Positions 20,939 through 30,867 are shown, numbered from the stretch's first letter. The stretch is DNA of 64,000 nucleotides from Pseudomonas sp. v388 (GCF_003935425.1 NZ_RHQN01000006.1:310001-374000); one strand, 5' to 3'. The notes: generated from the sequence alone by a model not told the origin. Program-made: numbers and translations.

Positions 20939-21945
20939 TACTTGACGCCTCGAGCTTGAACCAACGATTCAGACAGCTGATACACGGCCATGGCGTACAT
21001 CACACTGCGGTTATAACGGGTGATTGCATAAAAATTGTTCAATCCCATCCAGTATTCGGAGCCGCTCGCCCCTTCCAGGCGAAACGCCGTGACAGGCAAG
21101 CCGGCGGGCAGCGCATCATGACTCGCCCAGCCCAGCGCCCGCAACTCCCCAACCGACATAACCGGGTCCAGACCAGGGCTCAAACCCTGGTCGACCTGCT
21201 CGCCACTGGCCGAGGCGCGGCTGACCACCTGCTCTCCAGCCACCCAGCCGTGGCGCTTGAAGTAGCTGGCAACGCTGCCGATGGCGTCGTCGGGATCGGT
21301 CCAGATGTTGATATGGCCGTCACCGTCGAAATCGACCGCATAGGCGCGAAAGCTGCTCGGCATGAACTGTGGCAGGCCCATGGCCCCGGCGTAGGAGCCT
21401 TTGAGCGTCAGAGGGTCCAGCTGCTGCTCGCGGGCGAGCAGGAGGAATTCGCGCAGTTCCTTGCGGAAGAAAGGAGCGCGCGGCGGATAGTCGAAGCCCA
21501 ATGTGGACAGCGCGTCCATGACCCGATAGTTGCCGGTATTGCGCCCGAAGAAGGTTTCAACGCCGATGATCGAGACAATGATCTGCGCCGGCACGCCATA
21601 TTCCTGCTCCGCACGCGCCAGCGCCGCCTCGTGCTGACGCCAGAAATCCACACCACGCGCAATGCGGGCGTCGGTGATGAACATGGGGCGATAGTCTTTC
21701 CACTGCTTGACCCGTTCTGCGGGGCGGGAAATCGCATCGAGAATGGCCTGCTTGCGCTCGACCTCACGGAACACGTCCATCAGCTGCTCACCGGCAAAGC
21801 CATAGTCGCGGGTCATTTCCCCGACGAATTCGGCCACCTGCGGCGAGCCTTCGTAATCGCCGGCCACCGCCTCCTGCACTGATCCAAGGATGCCCACCAG
21901 GCCGACCACCGGAGCATATCGAGCCCAGTTGCGCATTGCTTGCAT
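20938..21945 (-). CDS. mltB: Lytic murein transglycosylase B family
   Basis: MltB-type soluble or membrane-anchored transglycosylase. The 335 residues have a hydrophobic N-terminal segment (VVGLVGILGSVQEAVAG) without a lipobox, so it is more likely secreted into the periplasm than lipid-anchored. The catalytic Glu130 lies in IIGVETFFGRNTG, and GAMGLPQFMPSSFRAYAVDF is the typical second signature. The ATG at 21945 follows AAGGTG at nine bases; another ATG lies three codons later. It stands between rodA and rlpA. In Pseudomonas aeruginosa the same position is taken by sltB1. Confidence 0.93.
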   Translation of the reverse strand: MQAMRNWARYAPVVGLVGILGSVQEAVAGDYEGSPQVAEFVGEMTRDYGFAGEQLMDVFREVERKQAILDAISRPAERVKQWKDYRPMFITDARIARGVDFWRQHEAALARAEQEYGVPAQIIVSIIGVETFFGRNTGNYRVMDALSTLGFDYPPRAPFFRKELREFLLLAREQQLDPLTLKGSYAGAMGLPQFMPSSFRAYAVDFDGDGHINIWTDPDDAIGSVASYFKRHGWVAGEQVVSRASASGEQVDQGLSPGLDPVMSVGELRALGWASHDALPAGLPVTAFRLEGASGSEYWMGLNNFYAITRYNRSVMYAMAVYQLSESLVQARGVK

Positions 21946-21962
21946 TGAGTAGTTCACCTTAA

Positions 21963-23108
21963 TCAAACCTGAGCGATCCATTTACGATGTGTATGGATCG
22001 ACATCAAAACCCCAAACGCTGACAGCAGCGTCACGAGCGAAGTTCCGCCATAGCTAATGAAGGGCAGCGGCACGCCCACGACCGGCAGCAGGCCACTGAC
22101 CATACCGATGTTGACGAAAACATAAACAAAAAACGTCATGGTCAGAGCGCCGGCCAGCAACTTGCCGAACAGCGTCTGCGCCTGGGCGGTGATCACCAGC
22201 CCGCGCCCGATCAGCAGCAGGTAAATGATCAGCAGCGCACAGATGCCCACCAGTCCGAACTCTTCACCCAGCACCGCAATAATGAAGTCGGTGTGGCTTT
22301 CCGGCAGAAAGTCCAGGTGCGACTGAGTGCCCAGCAGCCAGCCCTTGCCGAAGACCCCGCCCGAACCGATGGCGGCCTTGGACTGGATGATGTTCCAGCC
22401 GGTGCCCAGCGGATCGCTCTCCGGATCAAGGAAGGTCAGTACCCGCTGCTTCTGGTAGTCGTGCATGAAGAAGAACCACATCAGCACGGCAGCCGGCACG
22501 GCAGCGGCCAGTACGCTGATGATCCAGCGCCAGCGCAAACCGGCCATGAACAGCACGAAGGCGCCCGACGCCAGGATCAGCAGTGAGGTGCCCAGGTCCG
22601 GCTGGCGGACAATCAGCACGAACGGCACACCGATCAGCGCCAGACTGACCGCAACATGCTTGAGATCGGGCGGCAGCGTGCGCTTGGACAAGTACCAGGC
22701 AATGGTCGCCGGCATGATGATCTTGAGAAATTCCGAAGGCTGGAAACGAATCACGCCGGGAATGTTGATCCAGCGGGTCGCCCCCATGGCGTTGTGGCCC
22801 ATGACGTCCACCACCACCAGCAACAGCACGCCGATGACATACAGCACCGGCACCCAGCGGGCCATGAAGCGCGGCTCGAACTGGGCGATGATCACCATCG
22901 CCACCATGCCGATGCCGAACGAGCTGGCCTGCTTGAGCAGCAAGTCCCAGTTCTTGCCGCTGGCCGAATACAGCACGAACAGGCTGCCGGCCGCCAGAGT
23001 CAGCAGCAGGATCAGCAGCGGGCCGTCGATATGGATGCGCTGCAGGAACGTTGCGCGGCGGCGCATCACGTCTTCACTGGACAGGACGCGGTCAAAACTA
23101 CTCTTCAC
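21963..23108 (-). CDS. rodA: Rod-shape peptidoglycan glycosyltransferase RodA
   Basis: SEDS-family polymerase that makes glycan strands of the lateral wall with PBP2. About ten membrane helices fill the product, with the usual IAQFEPRFMARWVPVLYVIG, PSEFLKIIMP and GVPLPFISYGGTSLV landmarks. The start chosen is GTG at 23108, eleven bases inside the end of mrdA, because GGAGG lies nine bases upstream (381 residues). The ATG at 23066 (367 residues, MRRRATFLQRIHID) is the alternative and equals the length in Pseudomonas aeruginosa. Confidence 0.94.
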   Translation of the reverse strand: MKSSFDRVLSSEDVMRRRATFLQRIHIDGPLLILLLTLAAGSLFVLYSASGKNWDLLLKQASSFGIGMVAMVIIAQFEPRFMARWVPVLYVIGVLLLVVVDVMGHNAMGATRWINIPGVIRFQPSEFLKIIMPATIAWYLSKRTLPPDLKHVAVSLALIGVPFVLIVRQPDLGTSLLILASGAFVLFMAGLRWRWIISVLAAAVPAAVLMWFFFMHDYQKQRVLTFLDPESDPLGTGWNIIQSKAAIGSGGVFGKGWLLGTQSHLDFLPESHTDFIIAVLGEEFGLVGICALLIIYLLLIGRGLVITAQAQTLFGKLLAGALTMTFFVYVFVNIGMVSGLLPVVGVPLPFISYGGTSLVTLLSAFGVLMSIHTHRKWIAQV

Positions 23109-24993
23109 GGGCCGCAGCCTCCAGATTGAGGGAACCGGCGTACTCAGGCTTGAGCGCGCCATTCTCGTCGAGCAGCCAGGCGTCCAGCACCTGGCGAACC
23201 ACCGGTGCCGCAACGCCGGAGCCGGATTCACCGTTCTCGACCATCACCGCGACGACGATCTTGGGGTTGTCCGCCGGTGCGAAGCCCACGAACAAGGCGT
23301 GGTCGCGGTGGCGTTCCTGAACCTTGGTGCGGTCGTATTTCTCACCCTGCTTGATCGCCACGACCTGCGCGGTACCACTTTTCCCGGCGATCCGGTATTG
23401 CGCACCGATAGCCGCCTTGCGCGCCGTACCGCGCGCGCCGTGCATGACTTCCTGCATGCCGTGGTTGACCCGCGCCCAGTTGGCCGGATCGCGCAGGATG
23501 ATGTCCGGCATCGGGTTCTCATCCACAGGGGACTTGCCTTCGATGCTCTTGGCAAGGTGCGGGCGGTTCCACTTGCCCTTGCTCGCCACCAGCGCGGTGG
23601 CCTGCGCCAGCTGAAGCGGCGTAGCCTGCATGTAGCCCTGGCCGATACCCAGAATCAGGGTCTCGCCGGGGAACCACGCCTGACGGCGGGTCGCACGCTT
23701 CCAGTCCCGCGACGGCATCAGGCCGGGCGATTCTTCGAACATGTCCAGCGACACCTTTTGTCCCAGGCCGAACTTGTTCATGTAGCCGGCCAGCCGGTCG
23801 ATGCCCAGCTTGTGGGCCAGATCGTAGAAGTAGGTGTCGTTGGAACGCATGATCGCGGTGTCCAGATCAACCCAGCCGTCGCCGCTGCGGTTCCAGTTGC
23901 GGTATTTGTGATCGTAGTTGGGCAACTGGTAGAAGCCGGGGTCGAAGACTCGTGAGCCGGGCGTGACGACACCGGCATCAAGGCCGGCGATGGCGACGGC
24001 GGGCTTGATGGTCGAGCCCGGCGGATACAGGCCACGCAGGATACGGTTGAACAGCGGCCGGTCGATGGAATCGCGCAATTCGGCGTAGGCCTTGAAGCTG
24101 ATGCCGGTGACGAACAGATTCGGATCGAAGCTTGGCGCGCTGACCATCGCCAGCACCTCGCCGGTGGCCGGGTCCAGCGCCACGACGGCACCCCGACGCC
24201 CGGCGAGCGCGGCCTCGGCCGCTTCCTGCAATTTGATGTCCAGGCTCAGGACGATGTCCTTGCCCGGTACCGGATCGGTGCGCTTGAGCACGCGCAGTAC
24301 GCGGCCGCGGGCGTTGGTCTCGACTTCCTCGTAACCCACCTGACCATGCAGCTCGGCCTCGTAGAAACGCTCGATGCCGGTCTTGCCAATGTGGTGAGTA
24401 CCGCTGTAGGCCACCGGGTCCAGCGACTTGAGCTCTTTCTCGTTGATGCGCCCCATGTAACCCACCGAGTGCGCAAAGTGCGGCCCCTGCGGATAGTGAC
24501 GCACCAGCTGGGCGACCACTTCCACGCCGGGCAGCCGGAACTGGTTCACTGCAATCAGCGCGATCTGTTCTTCGGTCAGCTCGAACAGGATGGGTACCGG
24601 CTCGAACGGCCTGCGCCCCTGTTTCATGCGCTTTTCGAAAATCACCCGGTCGTCAGGGGTGAGTTGCAGCACTTCGACGATGGTGTCGAGCACCTTGGAC
24701 CACTCGCCAGAACGCTCGCGGGTCACGCTGAGGCTGAAACTGGGCCGGTTGTCCGCCACCACTACGCCGTTGCGGTCGAAGATCAGTCCGCGGCTAGGCG
24801 GGATCGGCTGAACGTGGACCCGGTTGTTCTCGGAGAGAGTGGAATGGTAGTCGTACTGGATTACCTGCAGCAGATACAGCCGGGCAATCAGCACGCACAC
24901 CAGAAACATGATCGCCACGGCACCGACCACGACCCGTCCGCGCACCAGGCGTGCGTCTTTCTCGTGGTCTTTGAGACGGATCGGTTGAGACAT
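23098..24993 (-). CDS. mrdA: Peptidoglycan D,D-transpeptidase PBP2
   Basis: Class B penicillin-binding protein that crosslinks wall during elongation; target of mecillinam-type beta-lactams. The 631 residues begin with a short cytosolic part, one membrane helix (VVVGAVAIMFLVCVLIARLYLL), the pedestal domain with PSRGLIFDRNGVVVADNRP, and the transpeptidase domain with STIKPAVAIAG (SxxK), MRSNDTYFYDLAHKLG (SxN) and IAGKSGTAQV (KSGT). It forms the elongation pair with rodA, whose start overlaps its end. The name pbpA is also used in Pseudomonas. Confidence 0.96.
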   Translation of the reverse strand: MSQPIRLKDHEKDARLVRGRVVVGAVAIMFLVCVLIARLYLLQVIQYDYHSTLSENNRVHVQPIPPSRGLIFDRNGVVVADNRPSFSLSVTRERSGEWSKVLDTIVEVLQLTPDDRVIFEKRMKQGRRPFEPVPILFELTEEQIALIAVNQFRLPGVEVVAQLVRHYPQGPHFAHSVGYMGRINEKELKSLDPVAYSGTHHIGKTGIERFYEAELHGQVGYEEVETNARGRVLRVLKRTDPVPGKDIVLSLDIKLQEAAEAALAGRRGAVVALDPATGEVLAMVSAPSFDPNLFVTGISFKAYAELRDSIDRPLFNRILRGLYPPGSTIKPAVAIAGLDAGVVTPGSRVFDPGFYQLPNYDHKYRNWNRSGDGWVDLDTAIMRSNDTYFYDLAHKLGIDRLAGYMNKFGLGQKVSLDMFEESPGLMPSRDWKRATRRQAWFPGETLILGIGQGYMQATPLQLAQATALVASKGKWNRPHLAKSIEGKSPVDENPMPDIILRDPANWARVNHGMQEVMHGARGTARKAAIGAQYRIAGKSGTAQVVAIKQGEKYDRTKVQERHRDHALFVGFAPADNPKIVVAVMVENGESGSGVAAPVVRQVLDAWLLDENGALKPEYAGSLNLEAAAREE

Positions 24994-25021
24994 TTAGGCC
25001 GTATTCACAATAAAAGCGATG

Positions 25022-25489
25022 CTACTTGTGATAAGGGTGCCCGGACAGGACCGTCCAGGCGCGATACATCTGTTCGCCGATCAGGATACGCACCAAGGGA
25101 TGCGGCAAGGTCAGCGGCGACAGCGACCAGCGCTGCTCGCTGCGGGCACACACTTCCGGCGCCAGCCCTTCGGGGCCGCCGACCATCAGGTTGACCGTGC
25201 GCGCATCCAGCCGCCAGCGATCGAGTTCGACCGCCAGCTGCTCGGTGCTCCAGGGCTTGCCGTGCACTTCGAGGGTGACGATCCGCTCGCCCGGCTGCAC
25301 TTTGGCCAGCATGGCTTCGCCTTCCTGACGGATGAAGCGGGCCACGTCGGCGTTCTTGCCACGCGTGTTGAGCGGAATTTCCACGAGTTCCAGGGCAAGC
25401 TCCGATGGCATCCGCTTGGCATATTCATGCCAGCCTTCTTCCACCCACTTGGGCATACGGGACCCGACGGCGATCAGACGCAAACGCAC
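25022..25489 (-). CDS. rlmH: 23S rRNA (pseudouridine1915-N3)-methyltransferase
   Basis: SPOUT-family enzyme that methylates pseudouridine 1915 of helix 69 in 70S ribosomes. The 155-residue product starts [20 protein letters not shown] and has [13 protein letters not shown], the knotted SAM-binding loop, and [22 protein letters not shown] (quoted in part as [15 protein letters not shown]) at the C-terminus. Length and motifs are complete. It follows rsfS with a nine-base gap, the usual pair. Confidence 0.97.
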   Translation of the reverse strand: MRLRLIAVGSRMPKWVEEGWHEYAKRMPSELALELVEIPLNTRGKNADVARFIRQEGEAMLAKVQPGERIVTLEVHGKPWSTEQLAVELDRWRLDARTVNLMVGGPEGLAPEVCARSEQRWSLSPLTLPHPLVRILIGEQMYRAWTVLSGHPYHK

Positions 25490-25498
25490 AGTAATGCC

Positions 25499-25885
25499 TT
25501 ATTCGTGACCCGGGGTGTGATGCGCAGCGCTGGCGGCGCGGCTTTGCTCGGCGCCCTGCCACAGACGCTCCAGGTCATAGAACTGGCGTGCGGCGGCGGT
25601 CATCACGTGCACGACCACATCGCCCAGGTCCAGCAGAACCCAGTCGCTGTCGCCCTTGCCTTCTTCGCTCAACGGCATCAGGCCAGCAGCCTTGACCTTC
25701 TCGCGAACGTTGTCGACCAGTGCGTTGAGCTGGCGGTTGGAAGTACCGGTGCAGATCAGCATGTAGTCGGCGATGCTGGTTTTCTCGCGAACGTCGATGG
25801 CCAGGATATCGGCACCCTTGACATCTTCCAGGGCAGCTGTTGCCAGCGCGACGACTTCTTCACTACTCATTTTTTGCTTTGTCAT
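25499..25885 (-). CDS. rsfS: Ribosomal silencing factor RsfS
   Basis: Binds ribosomal protein uL14 and blocks joining of the subunits under nutrient stress. The 128 residues include DILAIDVREKTSIADYMLIC, WVLLDLGDVVVHVMTAAARQ and FYDLERLW, the family signature. The C-terminal end (SAAHHTPGHE) is variable. It lies between nadD and rlmH, an order widely conserved among proteobacteria. The ATG at 25885 is kept; a second ATG five codons later would also be possible. Confidence 0.95.
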   Translation of the reverse strand: MTKQKMSSEEVVALATAALEDVKGADILAIDVREKTSIADYMLICTGTSNRQLNALVDNVREKVKAAGLMPLSEEGKGDSDWVLLDLGDVVVHVMTAAARQFYDLERLWQGAEQSRAASAAHHTPGHE

Positions 25886-25945
25886 AAAAAACTCATTCAG
25901 CTCATATGTGTGGAAACGCCCAAACGCTTATTGATCAAAGCTGTT

Positions 25946-26626
25946 TCAGGACGCTCCATCGGTGTTCGGCGCACGGTAAAACCCGTGCACTTCGATATAG
26001 GCCAGTACCGCGTCTGGCACCAGAAAACGTACCGACTTCCCGCTGGCCAGCAGTTGACGGATCTGGGTGGCAGACACCGCTAACGGGGTCTGCCAGACGA
26101 ATGTAATGTGTCCGCCCGGCCCTTTCAGGGCCTTCGGATCGCTGACTGCGCGTGCCGCCAGCAGGTTGCGCATGGCATCCGGCGACTCGCTGTCTGCGTC
26201 CGGGCGCTGCAGCACCACGATATGGCAGTGCTCCAGCAATTCTTCCCATCGATGCCAGCCTGGAAGCCCGCAAAAGGCGTCCCAACCCAGCAACAGGAAC
26301 AGTTGATCATGCGCGGCCAGTTCGGCGCGCATCGATTCCAGTGTGTCGATGGTATACGAAGGCTTGTCGCGCTTCAGCTCACGGTCATCCACCGTCAACG
26401 GTGCAACGCCCGCAACGGCGCAACGCACCATTGCCAGACGATCCAGCGCGGTCACTCCCGGCAGATCACGATGCGGCGGCCGGGCGCTGGGCATCAGGCG
26501 CAACTCATCGAGTTCAAGCAGTTCGGCCACTTCCAGCGCACCGCGCAAATGGCCGATGTGGACCGGATCGAACGTGCCCCCGAGCATGCCGATACGTCTG
26601 GGCACCGCTGCAATGGGCTTGCTCAA
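25946..26626 (-). CDS. nadD: Nicotinate-nucleotide adenylyltransferase
   Basis: Adenylates nicotinate mononucleotide in NAD synthesis. The nucleotidyltransferase motif is [13 protein letters not shown] near the N-terminus, and the C-terminal [20 protein letters not shown] is typical. The start is uncertain. TTG at 26626, just after the proA stop, gives the N-terminus [17 protein letters not shown] (226 residues), which resembles other pseudomonads. An ATG at 26653 inside proA would add nine residues. Neither has an obvious ribosome-binding sequence, so coupling to proA translation is likely. Confidence 0.92.
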   Translation of the reverse strand: MSKPIAAVPRRIGMLGGTFDPVHIGHLRGALEVAELLELDELRLMPSARPPHRDLPGVTALDRLAMVRCAVAGVAPLTVDDRELKRDKPSYTIDTLESMRAELAAHDQLFLLLGWDAFCGLPGWHRWEELLEHCHIVVLQRPDADSESPDAMRNLLAARAVSDPKALKGPGGHITFVWQTPLAVSATQIRQLLASGKSVRFLVPDAVLAYIEVHGFYRAPNTDGAS

Positions 26627-26627
26627 G

Positions 26628-27893
26628 TCAGGCTTGCCCGCGCAATTGGCCATCACCGATCACGATGTACTTCTCGCACGTCAAACCTTCCAGGCCGACC
26701 GGGCCACGGGCGTGCAGCTTATCAGTCGAGATGCCGATCTCGGCACCCAATCCGTATTCGAAGCCGTCGGCAAAGCAGGTCGGCGCATTGACCATGACCG
26801 AACTGGAGTCGACCTCGGCCATGAAACGCCGAACCTGGCCCTGGTGATCCGAAACGATGGCGTCGCTGTGATGCGAGCCGTAATGGTTGATGTGTTCGAT
26901 GGCGTCATCGAGGCCGGTCACCACGCGAATCGACAGGATCGCCGCCAGATACTCGGTGTGCCAGTCCTCTTCGGTGGCGGCAACGGCTTCGATCAGCTCG
27001 CGGGTACGCTCGCAGCCACGCAGCTCGACCCCCTTTTCACGGAAGCGGGCAGCCATCGGCGGCAGGAAGTCGGCGGCGACGGTCTGGTCGACCAGCAGCG
27101 TTTCCATGGCGCCGCATATCCCATAGCGGTAAGTCTTGGCGTTGAACGCGATGTCCTGCGCCTTGGCCAGATCCGCATGGGCACTGACGTAGACATGGCA
27201 GATGCCGTCCAGATGTTTGATGACCGGCACGCGGGCGTCACGGCTGACGCGTTCGATCAGCCCTTTGCCGCCGCGCGGAACGATCACGTCCACGTATTCG
27301 GGCATGGTGATCAGCGCGCCGACCGCCGCACGGTCGACCGTCTCGACCACCTGCACCACCGCAGCGGGCAACCCGGCTTCGGCCAGGCCGCGCTCGATGC
27401 AGGCGGCAATCGCACGATTGGAGTGAATGGCCTCGGAGCCGCCGCGCAGAATGGTCGCGTTGCCCGATTTCAGACACAGGCTGGCGGCATCGATGGTCAC
27501 GTTCGGACGCGATTCGTAGATGATGCCGACAACGCCCAACGGCACGCGCATCTTGCCGACCTGAATACCCGATGGCCGATAGCTCATGTCGCGAATGGCG
27601 CCGACCGGGTCGGGCAAGCCGGCAACCTGACGCAACCCGACGATCATGCTGTCGATCCGTGCGGGGGTCAGGGCCAGGCGTTCGAGCATGGCGGGTTCGA
27701 GCCCGTTGGCGCGACCGTTGGCCAAATCCTGTTCGTTGGCCGCGGACAGTTCGGCGCGGGCGGCGTCCAGCGCAGCGGCAGTGGCCTGCAGGGCGCGGTT
27801 TTTCTGCGCTGTACTCGCACGACCGATCACCCGCGAGGCTTCGCGAGCGGCGCGACCCAGGCGGGTCATGTAGTCAAGAACGGACTCAGTCAT
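26628..27893 (-). CDS. proA: Gamma-glutamyl phosphate reductase
   Basis: NADPH-dependent reduction of gamma-glutamyl phosphate to glutamate-5-semialdehyde, the second step of proline synthesis. The 421 residues are of the aldehyde dehydrogenase superfamily: [19 protein letters not shown] near the cofactor site, [14 protein letters not shown], and the catalytic Cys in [16 protein letters not shown]. Standard length. It is followed at once by nadD and preceded by a REP element in the leader region. Confidence 0.97.
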   Translation of the reverse strand: MTESVLDYMTRLGRAAREASRVIGRASTAQKNRALQATAAALDAARAELSAANEQDLANGRANGLEPAMLERLALTPARIDSMIVGLRQVAGLPDPVGAIRDMSYRPSGIQVGKMRVPLGVVGIIYESRPNVTIDAASLCLKSGNATILRGGSEAIHSNRAIAACIERGLAEAGLPAAVVQVVETVDRAAVGALITMPEYVDVIVPRGGKGLIERVSRDARVPVIKHLDGICHVYVSAHADLAKAQDIAFNAKTYRYGICGAMETLLVDQTVAADFLPPMAARFREKGVELRGCERTRELIEAVAATEEDWHTEYLAAILSIRVVTGLDDAIEHINHYGSHHSDAIVSDHQGQVRRFMAEVDSSSVMVNAPTCFADGFEYGLGAEIGISTDKLHARGPVGLEGLTCEKYIVIGDGQLRGQA

Positions 27894-28258
27894 GGTCTCA
27901 GAGGTCTTGGCGGAGAGGAAAGCGGCCGATTATAGCGGTCCGGCCGCCCGAACGACAGCGCAGACAGGCGGATGGTCGATAACAGTCCAGGTTTCCCACC
28001 AAACAGTTGCGGGAGCGGACCCGTCCGCGAAGAGGTCGGTACAGTCGATATGTGTGTGTCGCCTGGCAATACGTCTTCGCGGACAAGCGGAGCGCCGCCC
28101 GGTCCGCTCCCACAGGGCCTGCGCAATGATCATGGCGGTGCCGCCACAGACGCACCGTCATTTCCAGAAACAAGAAAATGCCGTGGCCCGACACATTCAG
28201 CTGCAATTAACACAACGCTTGTTATGATCTGCGGCCTTCCACTTTCTTATGCCAGCCC
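27894..28258. other. 365-base region between divergent proA and mpg
   Basis: Non-coding apart from the repeat at 28009-28113. It must carry the promoters of proA (leftward) and mpg (rightward). Just before mpg the sequence TTGTTATGAT at 28218-28227 resembles part of a promoter, but I cannot place a pair of boxes with confidence. Confidence 0.4.
28009..28113. repeat. REP pair, family B
   Basis: Left unit CGGGAGCGGACCCGTCCGCG (starting 28010) and right unit ending GGTCCGCTCCCAC (to 28113), with the internal TCTTCGCGGACAAGCGG. It matches the family at 4397 and 39192. The right unit has an insertion, GGAGCGCCGCCCGG, relative to those. Confidence 0.8.
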
Positions 28259-28930
28259 ATGCACTCAGCTCTTCCCGACAGTTTCTTCCACCGTGACGCT
28301 CAGGTACTGGCTCGCGACCTGCTCGGCAAAGTGATTCGCCACAAGGTCGGTGAGTTGTGGCTGGCGGCTCGCATCATCGAAACCGAAGCGTACTACCTGG
28401 CGGACAAAGGCAGTCATGCGTCGCTGGGCTATACCGAAAAGCGCAAGGCGCTGTTCCTCGAAGGCGGCCATATCTACATGTACTACGCCCGGGGCGGTGA
28501 TTCGCTGAACTTCAGCGCCGAAGGCCCGGGCAATGCCGTGCTGATCAAATCCGCCTTTCCCTGGGTCGACGCCCTGAGTGACGAGAACGCGCTGGCGCAA
28601 ATGCAGCTGAACAATCCCGATGCCAGTGGAGCGGTTCGCGCGCCGGAACGCTTGTGCGCCGGGCAAACGTTGCTGTGCAAGGCACTGGGCCTGAAAGTCC
28701 CGATGTGGGACGCCAAGCGTTTCGACCCTCAGCGAATACGGGTCGAGGATGTTGGCCAGACGCCTGAGCGTGTCATCCAGACCACTCGCCTGGGTATTCC
28801 AGTCGGGCGTGACGAGCATCTGCTGTATCGATTCGTCGACGCCGAATATGCCCGTTTCTGTACACGGAACCCTCTCAGACGCGGCCAGGTCGAAGGCCGC
28901 GATTATCTATTTCTTGAACAAGGAAGCTGA
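28259..28930 (+). CDS. mpg: DNA-3-methyladenine glycosylase (MPG/AAG family)
   Basis: Monofunctional base-excision glycosylase of the eukaryote-like AAG fold, which removes alkylated purines. The 223 residues contain the characteristic ARIIETEAYYLADKGSHAS with the catalytic Glu (IETEAY), FLEGGHIYMYYARGGDSLNF for base flipping, and the AVLIKSAFPW core. It is unrelated to the helix-hairpin-helix AlkA family. The ATG at 28259 follows a short leader. It is four bases from the DedA-PAP2 gene, so both may share a transcript. Confidence 0.93.
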   Translation: MHSALPDSFFHRDAQVLARDLLGKVIRHKVGELWLAARIIETEAYYLADKGSHASLGYTEKRKALFLEGGHIYMYYARGGDSLNFSAEGPGNAVLIKSAFPWVDALSDENALAQMQLNNPDASGAVRAPERLCAGQTLLCKALGLKVPMWDAKRFDPQRIRVEDVGQTPERVIQTTRLGIPVGRDEHLLYRFVDAEYARFCTRNPLRRGQVEGRDYLFLEQGS

Positions 28931-28933
28931 CCC

Positions 28934-30262
28934 ATGGGCGAATGGCTCTCGGGCATTACCGGCTGGCTGACCGCGAACCCGTCATGGGTCGCCGTGGCGA
29001 TTTTTGTGGTGGCGTTCGTCGAGTGCGTGGCCATCGTCGGCATCATCGTACCGGGCACCGTCGTCATGTTCGCCATCGCTGCATTGGCCGGCAGCGGCAT
29101 TTTGCCGTTGAGCGAGGTTCTGCTGCTGGGATTCCTGGGCGGTCTGCTCGGCGATGCGGTGTCGTACTTCCTGGGCAGGCGCTTCCACCAGAACATTCGG
29201 CAATTGCCAGGCTTGCGCTCGCATCCGGAATGGATGACCGGAGCCGAAGCCTACTTTCACCGCTATGGCATCGCCAGCCTGCTGGTCGGACGTTTCATCG
29301 GTCCGTTGCGGCCCATGTTGCCGATGATCGCCGGCATGTGCGACATGCCGTTCCCGCGTTTCGCCGCCGTGAGTGTGATTGCCGCAGCGGGCTGGTCGAT
29401 CGCCTATCTGTTGCCCGGCTGGGCTGCGGGCGCGGCGATTCGCCTGCCACTGCCGGAAGGTTTCTGGAGCGAGGCGGCGGTGGTCGGTGCAGGTCTGGCC
29501 CTGCTGCTGGGCCTGAGCATCCAGAGCAGCATGCGCAAGAAACGCTACGCCACCAAGGTGATCGCTGTGCTCAGTCTGGTCATAGTGGGCGCGCTGTTTG
29601 CCGGCTGGCCGTACCTGGCGGATTTCGATCAAGGCTTGATGACGCTGGTCCAGGAGCATCGCAGCGAAGCGGCGCACAACATCGTGATTCTGGTGACCAG
29701 TATTGGTGACTTCAAGGCGCAGCTGCTGGCCGCCGGCGTGCTGATTCTTGCGCTGCTGATCGCCCGCCAATGGCGGCACGCCGCATTCGCGCTCGCCACG
29801 ACGCTGGGTACGGCGATGGCCAACGGTACGCTCAAGGCTCTCTTTGCCCGGGCGCGCCCGGACGTGCTGGTCGAACCGCTGACCACCTACAGCATGCCCA
29901 GTGGCCACAGCTCCGCGGCCTTCGCGCTGTTCATGACCCTGGCGGTGCTCGCCGGTCGTGGGCAACCGGTTCGCCTGCGCCTGACCTGGATGCTGGTGGG
30001 TGGAATCCCGGCCCTGTCCATTGCGCTGTCGCGCGTCTACCTGGGCGTGCACTGGCCGACCGATATTCTGGCCGGGATGGTCCTGGCATTCTGTCTGTGT
30101 GCCACCAGCCTGGCGGTCATTCAGTACCGGCAGCCGCTGCCGGCAATGTCGGCCAAGGTCTGGTGGCTGGTCGTGCCGTTACTGACCGCGCTGTTTGGTG
30201 CCTTCGCGGTCAACGCCATGTCCCATGGCCTGGTGCTCTATCAGTATTTACCGCGCGGTTGA
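28934..30262 (+). CDS. DedA-PAP2 fusion membrane protein
   Basis: A 442-residue membrane protein with two domains. Residues 1-170 are a DedA/SNARE-associated domain: Glu30 in the first helix, GIIVPGT (37-43), GDAVSYFLGR (73-82) and GRFIGPLRPMLP (119-130). Residues about 225-440 are a PAP2 phosphatase domain with the three catalytic motifs KALFARARP (301-309), PSGH (322-325) and SRVYLGVHWPTD (366-377). DedA proteins flip polyprenyl or phospholipids; PAP2 enzymes dephosphorylate undecaprenyl or phospholipid phosphates. The natural guess is one protein that moves and dephosphorylates a lipid phosphate. All catalytic residues are present. It converges with the LON-domain gene, with only three bases between. 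Confidence 0.92.
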   Translation: MGEWLSGITGWLTANPSWVAVAIFVVAFVECVAIVGIIVPGTVVMFAIAALAGSGILPLSEVLLLGFLGGLLGDAVSYFLGRRFHQNIRQLPGLRSHPEWMTGAEAYFHRYGIASLLVGRFIGPLRPMLPMIAGMCDMPFPRFAAVSVIAAAGWSIAYLLPGWAAGAAIRLPLPEGFWSEAAVVGAGLALLLGLSIQSSMRKKRYATKVIAVLSLVIVGALFAGWPYLADFDQGLMTLVQEHRSEAAHNIVILVTSIGDFKAQLLAAGVLILALLIARQWRHAAFALATTLGTAMANGTLKALFARARPDVLVEPLTTYSMPSGHSSAAFALFMTLAVLAGRGQPVRLRLTWMLVGGIPALSIALSRVYLGVHWPTDILAGMVLAFCLCATSLAVIQYRQPLPAMSAKVWWLVVPLLTALFGAFAVNAMSHGLVLYQYLPRG

Positions 30263-30265
30263 GGA

Positions 30266-30856
30266 TCAGGCCTGCAGGTCACCCTGCATTTCGTCGAGCA
30301 ACTCCTGAATGGCGTCCAGACGTTCTTCAGGATCGTCGATCTCCAGCAGCTCGATCTTGTCCTGTTCAGTGAACGGCAACAGGTAAGCCAACTGATTGGA
30401 CAGCGACTGCTGGCCCTCGGCGCTGACGCCCATATTCAATGAGGCGACCATGGGATGTTCGGCGAGCGCTTCGAGCAGCGCGACCAGATCGGCATCTTCT
30501 TCCTGCAACGGGCGCTCATGAGGTTCTTCGAGCCATTGAACCTGCGCCACCAGCAGGTGATCGCGCTGCACTTCGGTGCTCAGCACCCGGAAACGCCGCC
30601 CGCCCACCACGCGAATGCCGAGCAGGCCGTTGTCCTGCTGCTGGAAATCGCGCACCAGTGCTTCGCAGCCGATCAGTGAGTAGCCGCCCGGCACCACGCC
30701 CACTTCGCTGCCTTCGGTGATGCACACCACGCCGAACCCCTCGCCCTGTTTCATGCAGCGGCCGATCATGTCCAGATAGCGCGCCTCGAAAAGTTGCAGG
30801 TCAAGCACGCATCCTGGAAAAAGCACAGCGTTGAGTGGAAACAGAGGCAACGTCAT
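30266..30856 (-). CDS. LON substrate-binding-domain protein
   Basis: A 196-residue cytosolic protein consisting of the N-terminal (LAN) domain of Lon protease without the ATPase and protease parts. The signature is MTLPLFPLNAVLFPGCVLDLQLFEARYLDM (given here by its core PLFPLNAVLFPGCVLDLQLF), followed by GVVCITEGSEVG and GGRRFRVL. Such stand-alone proteins may act as adaptors or chaperones; no substrate is known. The ATG at 30856 is followed directly upstream by lrgB on the same strand, 11 bases away. Confidence 0.9.
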   Translation of the reverse strand: MTLPLFPLNAVLFPGCVLDLQLFEARYLDMIGRCMKQGEGFGVVCITEGSEVGVVPGGYSLIGCEALVRDFQQQDNGLLGIRVVGGRRFRVLSTEVQRDHLLVAQVQWLEEPHERPLQEEDADLVALLEALAEHPMVASLNMGVSAEGQQSLSNQLAYLLPFTEQDKIELLEIDDPEERLDAIQELLDEMQGDLQA

Positions 30857-30867
30857 AAAAAGTACCC

